Source: Candidatus Eremiobacteraceae bacterium
GTDB lineage: Bacteria; Vulcanimicrobiota; Vulcanimicrobiia; Eremiobacterales; Eremiobacteraceae
NCBI GenBank assembly: GCA_035710745.1
Contig: DASTCX010000040.1
Coordinates: 30,333 to 94,332, forward strand
Reading direction: 5' to 3'
DNA: 64,000 nt
Below, piece by piece: positions 26,576 to 33,964 of this stretch; within the stretch, counting starts at the first letter, position 1; each line of letters opens with the position of its first letter. Under the pieces are notes generated by a model. That model ran no database searches, was not told the DNA's origin, and saw only the letters and a list, made by a program, of their open reading frames with translations. A program made the position numbers and the translations under genes.

Positions 26576-28822
26576 TTACGTTCCTGACGCCCCGCCGGTG
26601 TGCAAGACGTACTTTATGATAAACTGATGCACCGTGGCAAATGCCGCCGGAGTGCCGTAGTTCACGAACACCTCGTTGCCGTTTGAGAAACGGCGGTGGT
26701 ATGCAAGCGCCACGTCCGTACCGACGCTAGGTGAAAACCCGCCAAGACCGTTGATCGAGCGCAGCGAGAGCGACACGTTGGAGTCGGGGCCGAACGACTC
26801 CCCCAAAGAGACCCGCCGCAGCCATTGCGAGTCGAGCTCACCGGTTGCAAACGACCGCTCGTCGGTGCCGTCGTACTCAAGGCCGAGGGAGAAACGCCTG
26901 CCAAGAGGCCGTGATGTCGTGATCGAGTACAGATGCGTGTAATTTGTGCCGAACGGACCCCACGATGTCGAGGCATCGATCGGTGCAGGCGTGCCGTCCT
27001 TATATCCGAGCGCGGACTGGAAGAGATCGAAGCGTTGATTCTGTCCGTTGAGATAGCACGGGAATCCGGTGAAGAATGACGAGCCGATCGTCGGGCCGGT
27101 GCAGTCGGAGTTCTCCGGAATGTCGTAGCCACGCAGGACGCCATCGACCGGCCCAAGACCGTCGATGGAAAAACCGTTCTTGAATGTCACGTCGAGTTGA
27201 GCGAAAGCGTCCGCCTCGTGTATCGCTCCAGAACGGTCAAAAAATCGGTCGCCCACAAGCGTGAATGCGTCGTTCTTTGCCCACGACGGTGCGCCCGTCG
27301 TCTTCAGGAAAGCTTGGAAACCGTGAATGTCGGAGTTGAACGTGAAGCCGTCGATCGGGTTGTAGGTCGGCGAAATGTCCCCATACGCGAGAACCGTCTG
27401 ATAGTTAGGTTTCTGCACGGTCAAGAGACCGACGGTGCTGTCCGCAACTCGGGTGACGGGCACCCAGCTTCCGTGTTCCATCGCATGATCGATCGCCCAC
27501 CCCCACCCAGACTTGTAATCACGGCCTGACGCGCCGAAATCGTTAGTCACGTCGTCGCCCGCAAGGCTATGATGCGCGAGTACGCCCTCCAGCCAATATT
27601 CAAATGAGTGATCGCTCAGTGCATGCTGGTACCCATAGGCGGTGTCATCGAACGTATTGCCGGTCATTTCGTCGAATCCGCGAAACGACAGTATGCCGAA
27701 CGCTTGCAGGCCGAAAGTGCCTTCGAGGCTCGCCCCGCGGTCGAACGGTCCGATGTCGGGCGAATAGAATTCTTGATTATTCGGGCTGGTGGGACTACTC
27801 AATCCCGAGGTCGCTTCGGGGTTGAGAAAAGTCGCGCCTTGAGCGAAGAACGGACGATACTCTTGCAGTCCTCGTCTGAACTCCTGAGGCACGATGGTCT
27901 GCTGATCGATCTCGACATTGGAAAAGTCCGGATTGAGCGTTCCGACAAAGTTGATCGTCGCTGTGACCGGAACAGTGACGTCGACGCCGACGGCGCGCAC
28001 ATTTTGAGGCAAGAAGGTGCCGTTGGCCTGCTCGAATTGATTTCGTTCTGATCCGGCGCTCTCAAGACCATACATTTCAGAGCGGGGTTTCGGGCGAGCG
28101 GCTACCGCGGCGTTGAAGCCGCTCAGCTCAAACGTCGGCCAATAGCGCGCGTCGGTAAACGCAGGCCACGCCTGACCGACTTGCCCGTCAACCATCAAGC
28201 CATTGAAGTACCACGTGTAGTGCTCGTTTCGTGCCGCGATGCTCCGAACAAAGTTCAGCCGCCACGAGTTCTGGGCACCCGGCCGAATGCGCAGAACGTT
28301 CAACGGGATGATCATCTCCGCCGTCCACGACGAACCTTCGACTTGAGCCGCGCTTTGCCAGCGCGGATCGTAGCGTACATTCTCGTTTGCCTGTTGGTAG
28401 CGCACGCCCTTGGGCGTCGTCTCGAAGAAGTATACGTCGTTGCCGGCGCCTGTCGTATCAATCGCTACGCCCACAAAGTCATCCAACCCGAACCCGACGT
28501 CGTTTGTGGTTTGCGTGGCCGTGATCGGCACGCCGGTTTGCTCGGCCTTGAAGCCGATGTAGAGATTTTGATGATCGTAAAGCAAGTAGACGCTCGTGGG
28601 AAGAACAGCCGGCTCGCGGGTCGTCAGATTCTCAAATTCGCTCCCGTCGATAGCACCCTGTGCCCAAGCTGGATCGCGCAGCTGCGGATCCAATGCCATC
28701 GAATGCGGTGCCTGAACGGCGACAAACGCTTGGGGCAATGAGGTCGCCGCCGCTCGTGTTCCGGCACTCACAAGCAAGACAAGGAGCAACGCGAGCTGCG
28801 GTATTCCATAGTGGCGCGTCAT
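26576..28822 (-). CDS. DUF5916-type protein: CBM9-like domain plus outer-membrane barrel (islet copy)
   Basis: 748 residues. A signal peptide is seen (LALLLVLLVSAGTRAAA). Residues 35-225 form the CBM9-like sandwich (LYIGFKAEQ, DDFVGVAIDTTGAGNDVYFF). The signature NPDFSNVEIDQQ is at 298-309 and RPFF at 323-326, then the long barrel region ends with HQFIIKYVLHTGG. It has the same architecture as the 592-2667 protein but is clearly divergent, so it was probably acquired rather than locally duplicated. First gene of the three-gene islet operon and divergent from the AraC regulator, which is its likely controller. Confidence 0.82.
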   Translation of the reverse strand: MTRHYGIPQLALLLVLLVSAGTRAAATSLPQAFVAVQAPHSMALDPQLRDPAWAQGAIDGSEFENLTTREPAVLPTSVYLLYDHQNLYIGFKAEQTGVPITATQTTNDVGFGLDDFVGVAIDTTGAGNDVYFFETTPKGVRYQQANENVRYDPRWQSAAQVEGSSWTAEMIIPLNVLRIRPGAQNSWRLNFVRSIAARNEHYTWYFNGLMVDGQVGQAWPAFTDARYWPTFELSGFNAAVAARPKPRSEMYGLESAGSERNQFEQANGTFLPQNVRAVGVDVTVPVTATINFVGTLNPDFSNVEIDQQTIVPQEFRRGLQEYRPFFAQGATFLNPEATSGLSSPTSPNNQEFYSPDIGPFDRGASLEGTFGLQAFGILSFRGFDEMTGNTFDDTAYGYQHALSDHSFEYWLEGVLAHHSLAGDDVTNDFGASGRDYKSGWGWAIDHAMEHGSWVPVTRVADSTVGLLTVQKPNYQTVLAYGDISPTYNPIDGFTFNSDIHGFQAFLKTTGAPSWAKNDAFTLVGDRFFDRSGAIHEADAFAQLDVTFKNGFSIDGLGPVDGVLRGYDIPENSDCTGPTIGSSFFTGFPCYLNGQNQRFDLFQSALGYKDGTPAPIDASTSWGPFGTNYTHLYSITTSRPLGRRFSLGLEYDGTDERSFATGELDSQWLRRVSLGESFGPDSNVSLSLRSINGLGGFSPSVGTDVALAYHRRFSNGNEVFVNYGTPAAFATVHQFIIKYVLHTGGASGT

Positions 28823-29013
28823 CTCAATGCCCAGACGGTGGGAAGCACACCCTTAATCGCCTGTATATCACGGGAAGCGGCCGTAAATGGGGCTGCCGAA
28901 GTTTGCGCGTTTACGGGAATTATGAAGATCCCTGACGCGAGCGCGAACCAATGCGGCAATGGTTTCAGTTGCATCGTACGGCGCTAGCATAAACGGACGA
29001 TCACCGATATTTC

Positions 29014-29061
29014 TTGTACAAAATGCACGGTAAGCGCGCGCTTGCATGAATTTTGTGACAA
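29014..29061 (+). promoter_or_regulatory. candidate operator between the barrel gene and the AraC gene
   Basis: An imperfect dyad: TTGTACAAAATGCA (29014-29027) on the left and TGCATGAATTTTGTGACAA (29043-29061) on the right, related as inverted repeats with small gaps. A perfect 12-bp palindrome, AAGCGCGCGCTT (29032-29043), lies at the centre. Its position in the 276-bp divergent space fits binding by the adjacent AraC protein. Confidence 0.4.
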
Positions 29062-29098
29062 AGGAGCAGGCATTGATTCGGCTCGAATTTGAAAGGCC

Positions 29099-29944
29099 AT
29101 GGACGCTCCCCGCGGTCAATTCCAACATAAGGAGGCCCAGGCCGGCTCTTTCGCCATCGATCTGCTCGAAACGCAATCGGAGGCTCGGGTGCCATTTCAC
29201 GTCCACCCGGAAGTAAATGTCGCGGTGCTGTTGAGGGGTTCAGTCACCGATAACACCGAGAAAAAGACCACTCTTGCCAGGCCGGGCGTCGTGATCGTCG
29301 CGCGCCCGGAGACGCCGCACGAGACCCTCTATCACGAAGGCGGCTGTACGTTCTTGCGGCTGATGCTATCCGTCGAGCTCGAACGATTCTTCGAACTCGA
29401 ACCTGAAGCGCACGACGGCAACGCGCGCTGTCACGAAATCGCGCACAGCATGGCGGCGAACGTCGATTCGGCAGACCCGCTCACGCTGGAATGCGCAGGC
29501 CTCGAGCTTATCGGCGCAATCACCAACGGACCCGATTGGTCGCCGCGGAGTAGTCCCAGTTACTTGCGTGAAATCGTTGCAGACTTGCGCGCGAACCGGA
29601 TCCGTGGACCTGGAATCAGTACTATTGCCAAAGACGCGCACGTCTCACCGACGCGCCTCGCGCGGGCCTTCCGACGCAGTTACGGCATCAGTCTTGCACG
29701 TTTTCTGCGGGTGCTCCAGCTGCAGCGTGCCTCCGCACTGATCATCGATCCCACCATTTCGATCAGCGCCGTTGCCGCTGAAGCGGGCTTTAGCGACCAG
29801 AGCCATATGACGCGGACATTTGTTAGGACTTACGGCATGACGCCCGCGAGGCTTCGTAGCAATACGCTCGTCCGCCAGACCTCAGGTCTATCGCTCGGAA
29901 CCGGAGTCAGAGGTTCGAGACCTCTCGCGCCCACCATCGAATGA
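29099..29944 (+). CDS. AraC-family regulator with cupin-type sensor; C-terminus encoded by the att repeat
   Basis: 281 residues. The N-terminal 100 residues are a cupin-like sensor (FHVHPEVNVAVLLRGSV, PETPHETLYHEGG). The DNA-binding half has two HTH units, GISTIAKDAHVSPTRLARAFRRSYG and ISISAVAAEAGFSDQSHMTRTF, closing with YGMTPARLRS. The normal family C-terminus is reached there; the last 27 residues (ending [13 protein letters not shown]) are extra, and the final 12 or so are encoded by the 34-bp tRNA repeat. The stop codon lies just outside the repeat in host DNA. It is the probable regulator of the divergent islet operon. Confidence 0.88.
   Translation: MDAPRGQFQHKEAQAGSFAIDLLETQSEARVPFHVHPEVNVAVLLRGSVTDNTEKKTTLARPGVVIVARPETPHETLYHEGGCTFLRLMLSVELERFFELEPEAHDGNARCHEIAHSMAANVDSADPLTLECAGLELIGAITNGPDWSPRSSPSYLREIVADLRANRIRGPGISTIAKDAHVSPTRLARAFRRSYGISLARFLRVLQLQRASALIIDPTISISAVAAEAGFSDQSHMTRTFVRTYGMTPARLRSNTLVRQTSGLSLGTGVRGSRPLAPTIE
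29906..29939 (+). repeat. attachment-site copy at the right edge (att right)
   Basis: Exact 34-bp copy of the tRNA-Val(GAC) 3' end plus three flanking bases, located inside the 3' end of the AraC gene. No other part of a tRNA is present here, so it is not a tRNA gene. Confidence 0.85.
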
Positions 29945-29949
29945 CCGCG

Positions 29950-29976
29950 CGCCGCTATCGATCGCGGCGTTCCTTT
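29950..29976 (+). terminator. possible terminator just beyond the right att site
   Basis: CGCCGC-TATCGATC-GCGGCG followed by TTCCTTTATT. The T run is interrupted. It would end the AraC transcript now, and before insertion of the islet would have lain about 10 bp after the tRNA, where a tRNA terminator is expected. Confidence 0.45.
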
Positions 29977-30130
29977 ATTCTCAGGGCTAGGTTAGGCTGG
30001 GCAATATTCCGAAGCATTCGGTGATGCCGCCGGAAGCCGAGCGTCAAGCTCAGGGCTCTGTTGCCATGCCTACGGGCACGGTGACGTTTCTCTTTTCCGA
30101 CATCGAGGGCAGTACGCAGCGCTGGGAGCG
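29972..30130 (+). repeat. conserved leader and 5' coding repeat, copy 1 (partner at 33915-34073)
   Basis: About 159 bp upstream of and inside the cyclase-ATPase gene at 30021 match 33915-34073 with only scattered differences. The block contains TTCAGGGCTAGG-like and GCTGGGCAATA-like stretches, GTGATGCCGCCGGAAGCC, and the start of the cyclase domain. Identity drops sharply after about codon 37. Confidence 0.75.
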
Positions 30131-32783
30131 CCATCAGGATGCGATGAGAACCGCCGTCGCCCGCCACGAGCAAATCGTGAACGAGGCCGTGACGCGACAC
30201 GGCGGTTTTGTTTTCAAGACGCTCGGCGACGCGTTTTGCGTCGCCTTCGCGACAGCGCCGCAAGCGGTCGGCGCGGCGATTGATGCCCAACGAGCTCTCG
30301 CCGAAGAAGACTTTGAGCTCGTTGACGGTTTGCGGGTACGCATCGGCCTGCACACCGGGCACGCGGAGGAACGCAACACTGACTACTTCGGGCCGACGGT
30401 CAATCGCGTCGCGCGTTTGATGTCGATCGGCCACGGCGGCCAAGTGCTCCTCTCAGCGACGACGCGCGACCTCGCGCACGCTGATCTTCCTAAGGATACG
30501 TCGCTGGTCGATCTCGGCTCGCACCGACTCAAGGATCTGACCGAACCGGAGCATGTCTGGCAACTCAACGGACACGGCTTGCCGTCTGAATTCCCATCGC
30601 TTCGCTCGCTCAACGCGCTGCCACACAATCTCCCGATCAAGCGAACCACGTTCGTCGGTCGCGAACGCGATGTCGCCGACGTCAAAGACCTGCTAGCTCG
30701 ACATCATCTGCTGACCCTCGCCGGATCAGGCGGCGTCGGGAAGACGCGGCTCGCCGTGCAAGCTGGTGCAGAGATCCTCGATCGGTTTCCGGACGGCGTT
30801 TGGTTCGTCGACCTCGCACCGATCAGCGACGCTGAACTGGTCGCGAGCGTCACCTCACAAGTCTTGGGTATTTCCCAGAAGGTGGGCAACCGCGTCGACG
30901 AGTCGATTCCACCCTGGCTCGAGCACAAGAAGCTGCTCCTCATCTTCGACAACTGCGAGCACGTCTTGGAGACGGTCGCCGCTTTGGCTGTCTCGATTCT
31001 CCGCGCGGCGCCGGACGTGCGCATTTTGAGCACTTCGCGACAAGTGCTAGGTATCGGCGATGAAGAAGTCTTGCGACTTCGCTCGCTTGAGGTTCCGCAC
31101 CAGACCGACGTGACGCCCTCGAAGGTTTTGGAATTCGGATCGGTCGGGCTTTTTGTCGATCGCGCCAGATCGGTCGACAAGTCCTTCGCCCTCACCGACA
31201 ACACGGCGCCAATCGTCGCTGACATCTGCCGCCGACTTGACGGCATTCCGCTCGCCATCGAGCTTGCTGCGGCTCGCGTCAAGGTCTTGTCGATCCCGAA
31301 TCTCGCAAAACGCCTCGACGAACGCTTCAAGGTCCTCACGGGCGGCAGCCGCGAGGTCTTGCCGCGTCAGAAGACCTTGAGCGCGCTCATCGACTGGAGC
31401 TACGACCTGCTCGACCCAAAGGAGCAGCTGCTGTTCAGAAATTTGGGCATTTTCGCCGGCGGGTTTGGCCTCGAGGCCGCGACGAGCGTGTGCGGCGCCG
31501 AGGGCTCGGACGAAATCGACGTATTGGACCTGCTCGCCTCGTTGACGGACAAGTCGCTCGTGATCGCCGATACGAGCGGAGAACATGAGCGCTACCATCT
31601 CCTTGAATCCACTCGGGCCTATGCGCTCGACAAACTGACCGCATCAAACCAGCGCGACCGCATGGCTCGGCGCCATGCGGAATTTTTCCGCGACAAGGCG
31701 CAGGCGACTGCAGAGCGCTATAATACGGAGTTCTTTTCCTGGCCTGCAGAGGTGGAATTGGACCTGGACGACTACCGCGGCGCGCTCGAGTGGACGCTCA
31801 CCCAGGGGAACGACGCGACGGTAGGCGGCACGATCGCCGGACAGCTGAGCTCGATGTGGCGCCGCGGTCTTGCTGTCGAGGGCCGTTATTGGATCCTCCT
31901 TGCGCTCGAGCGCGTGGATGAATCAGAGCAGCCATGGGTCGCGGCGCGACTGTGGCATGCGCTCGGTGTGCAATCAGCGGGCAAGCAAAAGCTTGAGGCT
32001 GCCGAGCGCGCAGTGCGCCTATTCGAATCAGTGGGTGACGTCCGTTGGGCTGGGTACGCCCGCATCTCGCTTGGGCGAGCTCTTCTTGATATGGGCCGGT
32101 ATGAAGAAGCAAGCCAGGAGTATTCGCGAGCTCTTTCCGCGGTGCGCGCGAGCGGGGACAGATTGCGCGCCGCTATTTGTCTCCACGCACTGGCATCAGT
32201 AGAGTGGATGGTGGGCGACCGAGGCCGGGCCGGTGACCTCTTCGCTGAGTCGTTGGCGGCTCATCAGGCGTGTGGGGATGAGGAAGGTACCGCCCAAGTG
32301 CAGGCAGATATGGCCGAGTTTGAGTTTGCGGAAGGTCACCCCGACCAGGCGCTGCGCTTGGCGAGTCGGGCGGCGGAGACTCTACGCGGAAAAAATGCGC
32401 GTAGCAGCAGCTTTATCCACGTCAACATTGCTGTGTATCACATCGCCCTCGGAGACTCCAATGGAGGAAGACAGTCAGCGCGGGAGGGTCTACATTTGGC
32501 ACGTCAGGCCCGCGTCGAACAATCGATCGCTAACGGGCTGCAGCACTTAGCGTTGATCTCAGCTCTCCGCGGTGAGAGCGGCCCCGCGGCTCAATTGCTG
32601 GGCTACGTTGATGCGCAGAATAAATTGCTTGGCCTTGAGCGCCAGTTCACGGAGAAGTGGAGCTACGAGAGACTCACGGCAGCGCTTCGAGACAAGCTAG
32701 GCGACGCGGAGATCGCAGCGTTCGCCGCCGAAGGCGTCGCGTGGTCGGAAGATCAGGCGTTCGAAGAAGCGTTGAAAGTCTGA
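30021..32783 (+). CDS. class III adenylyl cyclase / STAND ATPase / TPR regulator (paralogue 1)
   Basis: 920 residues from GTG 30021. ATG 30024, or ATG 30066 giving MPTGTVTFLF, are possible true starts. The cyclase domain (residues 18-180) keeps both metal aspartates (D27 in FLFSDIEGST and D70 in GDAF) and the transition-state pair N128/R132 (TVNRVAR), so it should be active. An NB-ARC-like ATPase follows with Walker A GSGGVGKT (235-242), Walker B LLLIFDNCEH and the STSR sensor, then TPR-like helices to the end (EGVAWSEDQAFEEA). Such proteins likely couple ligand or partner binding at the TPRs to nucleotide signalling. A paralogue follows at 33965. Confidence 0.88.
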   Translation: MMPPEAERQAQGSVAMPTGTVTFLFSDIEGSTQRWERHQDAMRTAVARHEQIVNEAVTRHGGFVFKTLGDAFCVAFATAPQAVGAAIDAQRALAEEDFELVDGLRVRIGLHTGHAEERNTDYFGPTVNRVARLMSIGHGGQVLLSATTRDLAHADLPKDTSLVDLGSHRLKDLTEPEHVWQLNGHGLPSEFPSLRSLNALPHNLPIKRTTFVGRERDVADVKDLLARHHLLTLAGSGGVGKTRLAVQAGAEILDRFPDGVWFVDLAPISDAELVASVTSQVLGISQKVGNRVDESIPPWLEHKKLLLIFDNCEHVLETVAALAVSILRAAPDVRILSTSRQVLGIGDEEVLRLRSLEVPHQTDVTPSKVLEFGSVGLFVDRARSVDKSFALTDNTAPIVADICRRLDGIPLAIELAAARVKVLSIPNLAKRLDERFKVLTGGSREVLPRQKTLSALIDWSYDLLDPKEQLLFRNLGIFAGGFGLEAATSVCGAEGSDEIDVLDLLASLTDKSLVIADTSGEHERYHLLESTRAYALDKLTASNQRDRMARRHAEFFRDKAQATAERYNTEFFSWPAEVELDLDDYRGALEWTLTQGNDATVGGTIAGQLSSMWRRGLAVEGRYWILLALERVDESEQPWVAARLWHALGVQSAGKQKLEAAERAVRLFESVGDVRWAGYARISLGRALLDMGRYEEASQEYSRALSAVRASGDRLRAAICLHALASVEWMVGDRGRAGDLFAESLAAHQACGDEEGTAQVQADMAEFEFAEGHPDQALRLASRAAETLRGKNARSSSFIHVNIAVYHIALGDSNGGRQSAREGLHLARQARVEQSIANGLQHLALISALRGESGPAAQLLGYVDAQNKLLGLERQFTEKWSYERLTAALRDKLGDAEIAAFAAEGVAWSEDQAFEEALKV

Positions 32784-32788
32784 CCCAG

Positions 32789-33799
32789 CTAGTGGAGCGA
32801 TAGGCCGGCCGGATGATCAAGCATCGTGTTGAGCCCTCCGATGGTAGTCGCAGGCACCGCATTGCCGTTCGCTCCCGCCGCGAATGACTCGACGCTGCTG
32901 CTTCCGTTGTTCGCAACGAAGATCTTCCCTAGGCCGTTTACTTCGATACCTCCAGGCTTGTTGAGACCGGTCATGGTGCCCGAGATAGCCCGGAGCGGAC
33001 TCACGTTGCCGTTCGCGTTCGCTGCGTATATCGTGATGCTCGTCCCGTTGAGGTTGGTGACGTAGATCAGGCCGGCGCTATCTGTCGCGACGTCCACAGG
33101 CGCGAGTAGGCCGGTCGCTGCGCCGACAATCACTTGGACGGGCGTTGCGTTGCCGGTCGCGTCCTTCGCGAAGACCTCGACAGAGTTGCGTCCGGGGTTT
33201 GCTACGACGAGCTCGTCACTGGCGTTGATCGCTAGTCCGATGGGTGCGTTGAGATTCGTGCTCGGACCGCTGATAGTACGGATCGGCGCGACGTTGCCAT
33301 TCGCGTTCGGAGCATATACGGTGATCGAGTTGAGGTGATTGTTCGCGACGTAGATATCCCCGGAGGAATCGACTCCGATTCCCGATGGCTTTCCGATAAG
33401 CGTGTTGTGCCCGAAGATGTTCTGTGTCGGAGCGGTATTGCCGGTCGACCCTGACGGATATACGGTCACGGAGTTGTTGGTCCGGTTCGTCACGTAGATC
33501 TTGCCGTGCGTTGCGACGAAGACGTCGAACGGAGAGTTCAGCTGCGTATTCGAGCCGCTGAGCGTCGCTGTGGGTGCTATGTCGCCGGTACCGGACTTCG
33601 GATACATCGTGATGAGGTTCGACGTGGGATTGACGACGTAGATGAAGCCGGTGCCGAGGTCAGGCTCGGAAGGATGCGCGGCGACGTGTGGGATCAGTGG
33701 CGTCCGCGACGCCCCGAATGCTGATGACGACTGCATCTGGCATGCCGCTGCGCCTAACGCAGCGAGAATAACGAATACGGCGTAGCTCTTACGCATCAT
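32789..33799 (-). CDS. exported NHL-type propeller protein, possible lipoprotein
   Basis: 336 residues from ATG 33799. The frame is open far upstream but only as the antisense of the cyclase gene. The signal sequence MMRKSYAVFVILAALGAAAC ends in a cysteine that could be lipidated, although the lipobox is weak. About seven repeats follow of the type SPFDVFVATHGKIYVTNRTNNSVTVYPSGSTGN, each with a paired GxAP or GNVAP hinge, which form NHL-like blades. It sits tail-to-tail with the first cyclase gene (5 bp apart) and head-to-head with the second, so it belongs to the interval between the duplicates. Ligand unknown. Confidence 0.82.
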   Translation of the reverse strand: MMRKSYAVFVILAALGAAACQMQSSSAFGASRTPLIPHVAAHPSEPDLGTGFIYVVNPTSNLITMYPKSGTGDIAPTATLSGSNTQLNSPFDVFVATHGKIYVTNRTNNSVTVYPSGSTGNTAPTQNIFGHNTLIGKPSGIGVDSSGDIYVANNHLNSITVYAPNANGNVAPIRTISGPSTNLNAPIGLAINASDELVVANPGRNSVEVFAKDATGNATPVQVIVGAATGLLAPVDVATDSAGLIYVTNLNGTSITIYAANANGNVSPLRAISGTMTGLNKPGGIEVNGLGKIFVANNGSSSVESFAAGANGNAVPATTIGGLNTMLDHPAGLSLH

Positions 33800-33964
33800 G
33801 ATAACTCCATCTCTAATCTGAAATCTTGCCGCGCGGTGTTCGGTCGAGTCGGAAAGGCCACCTTGGAGATCGGGTCCTTGATCAGGCTCAAGTAGGTTGG
33901 GCCAAACGTCCCAGCCTTTATTTTCAGGGCTAGGTCCGGCTGGGCGATAATCCGAAAGCATCCG

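Larger units (their letters stand above)
25234..29939 (+). mobile_element. tRNA-Val-inserted genomic islet of about 4.67 kb, no integrase
   Basis: The region between the two 34-bp repeats holds four genes: a beta-hydroxyacid dehydrogenase, a small protein, a DUF5916-type barrel (one minus-strand operon with a 4-bp overlap between the first pair and a 3-bp gap to the third) and a divergent AraC regulator. A hand count over 26341-26460 gives 55 G+C of 120, against 42 of 60 for 10021-10080 in the SARP gene, so at least part of the cargo is of unlike composition. No integrase, excisionase or relic of one is visible, so mobility would need a recombinase in trans, or the element is a degenerate remnant. 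Confidence 0.65.

Noticed and set aside
29906..29939. A second tRNA-Val gene
   Set aside because: Only the T arm and 3' acceptor strand are present; the D and anticodon arms are missing, so it is an att copy.
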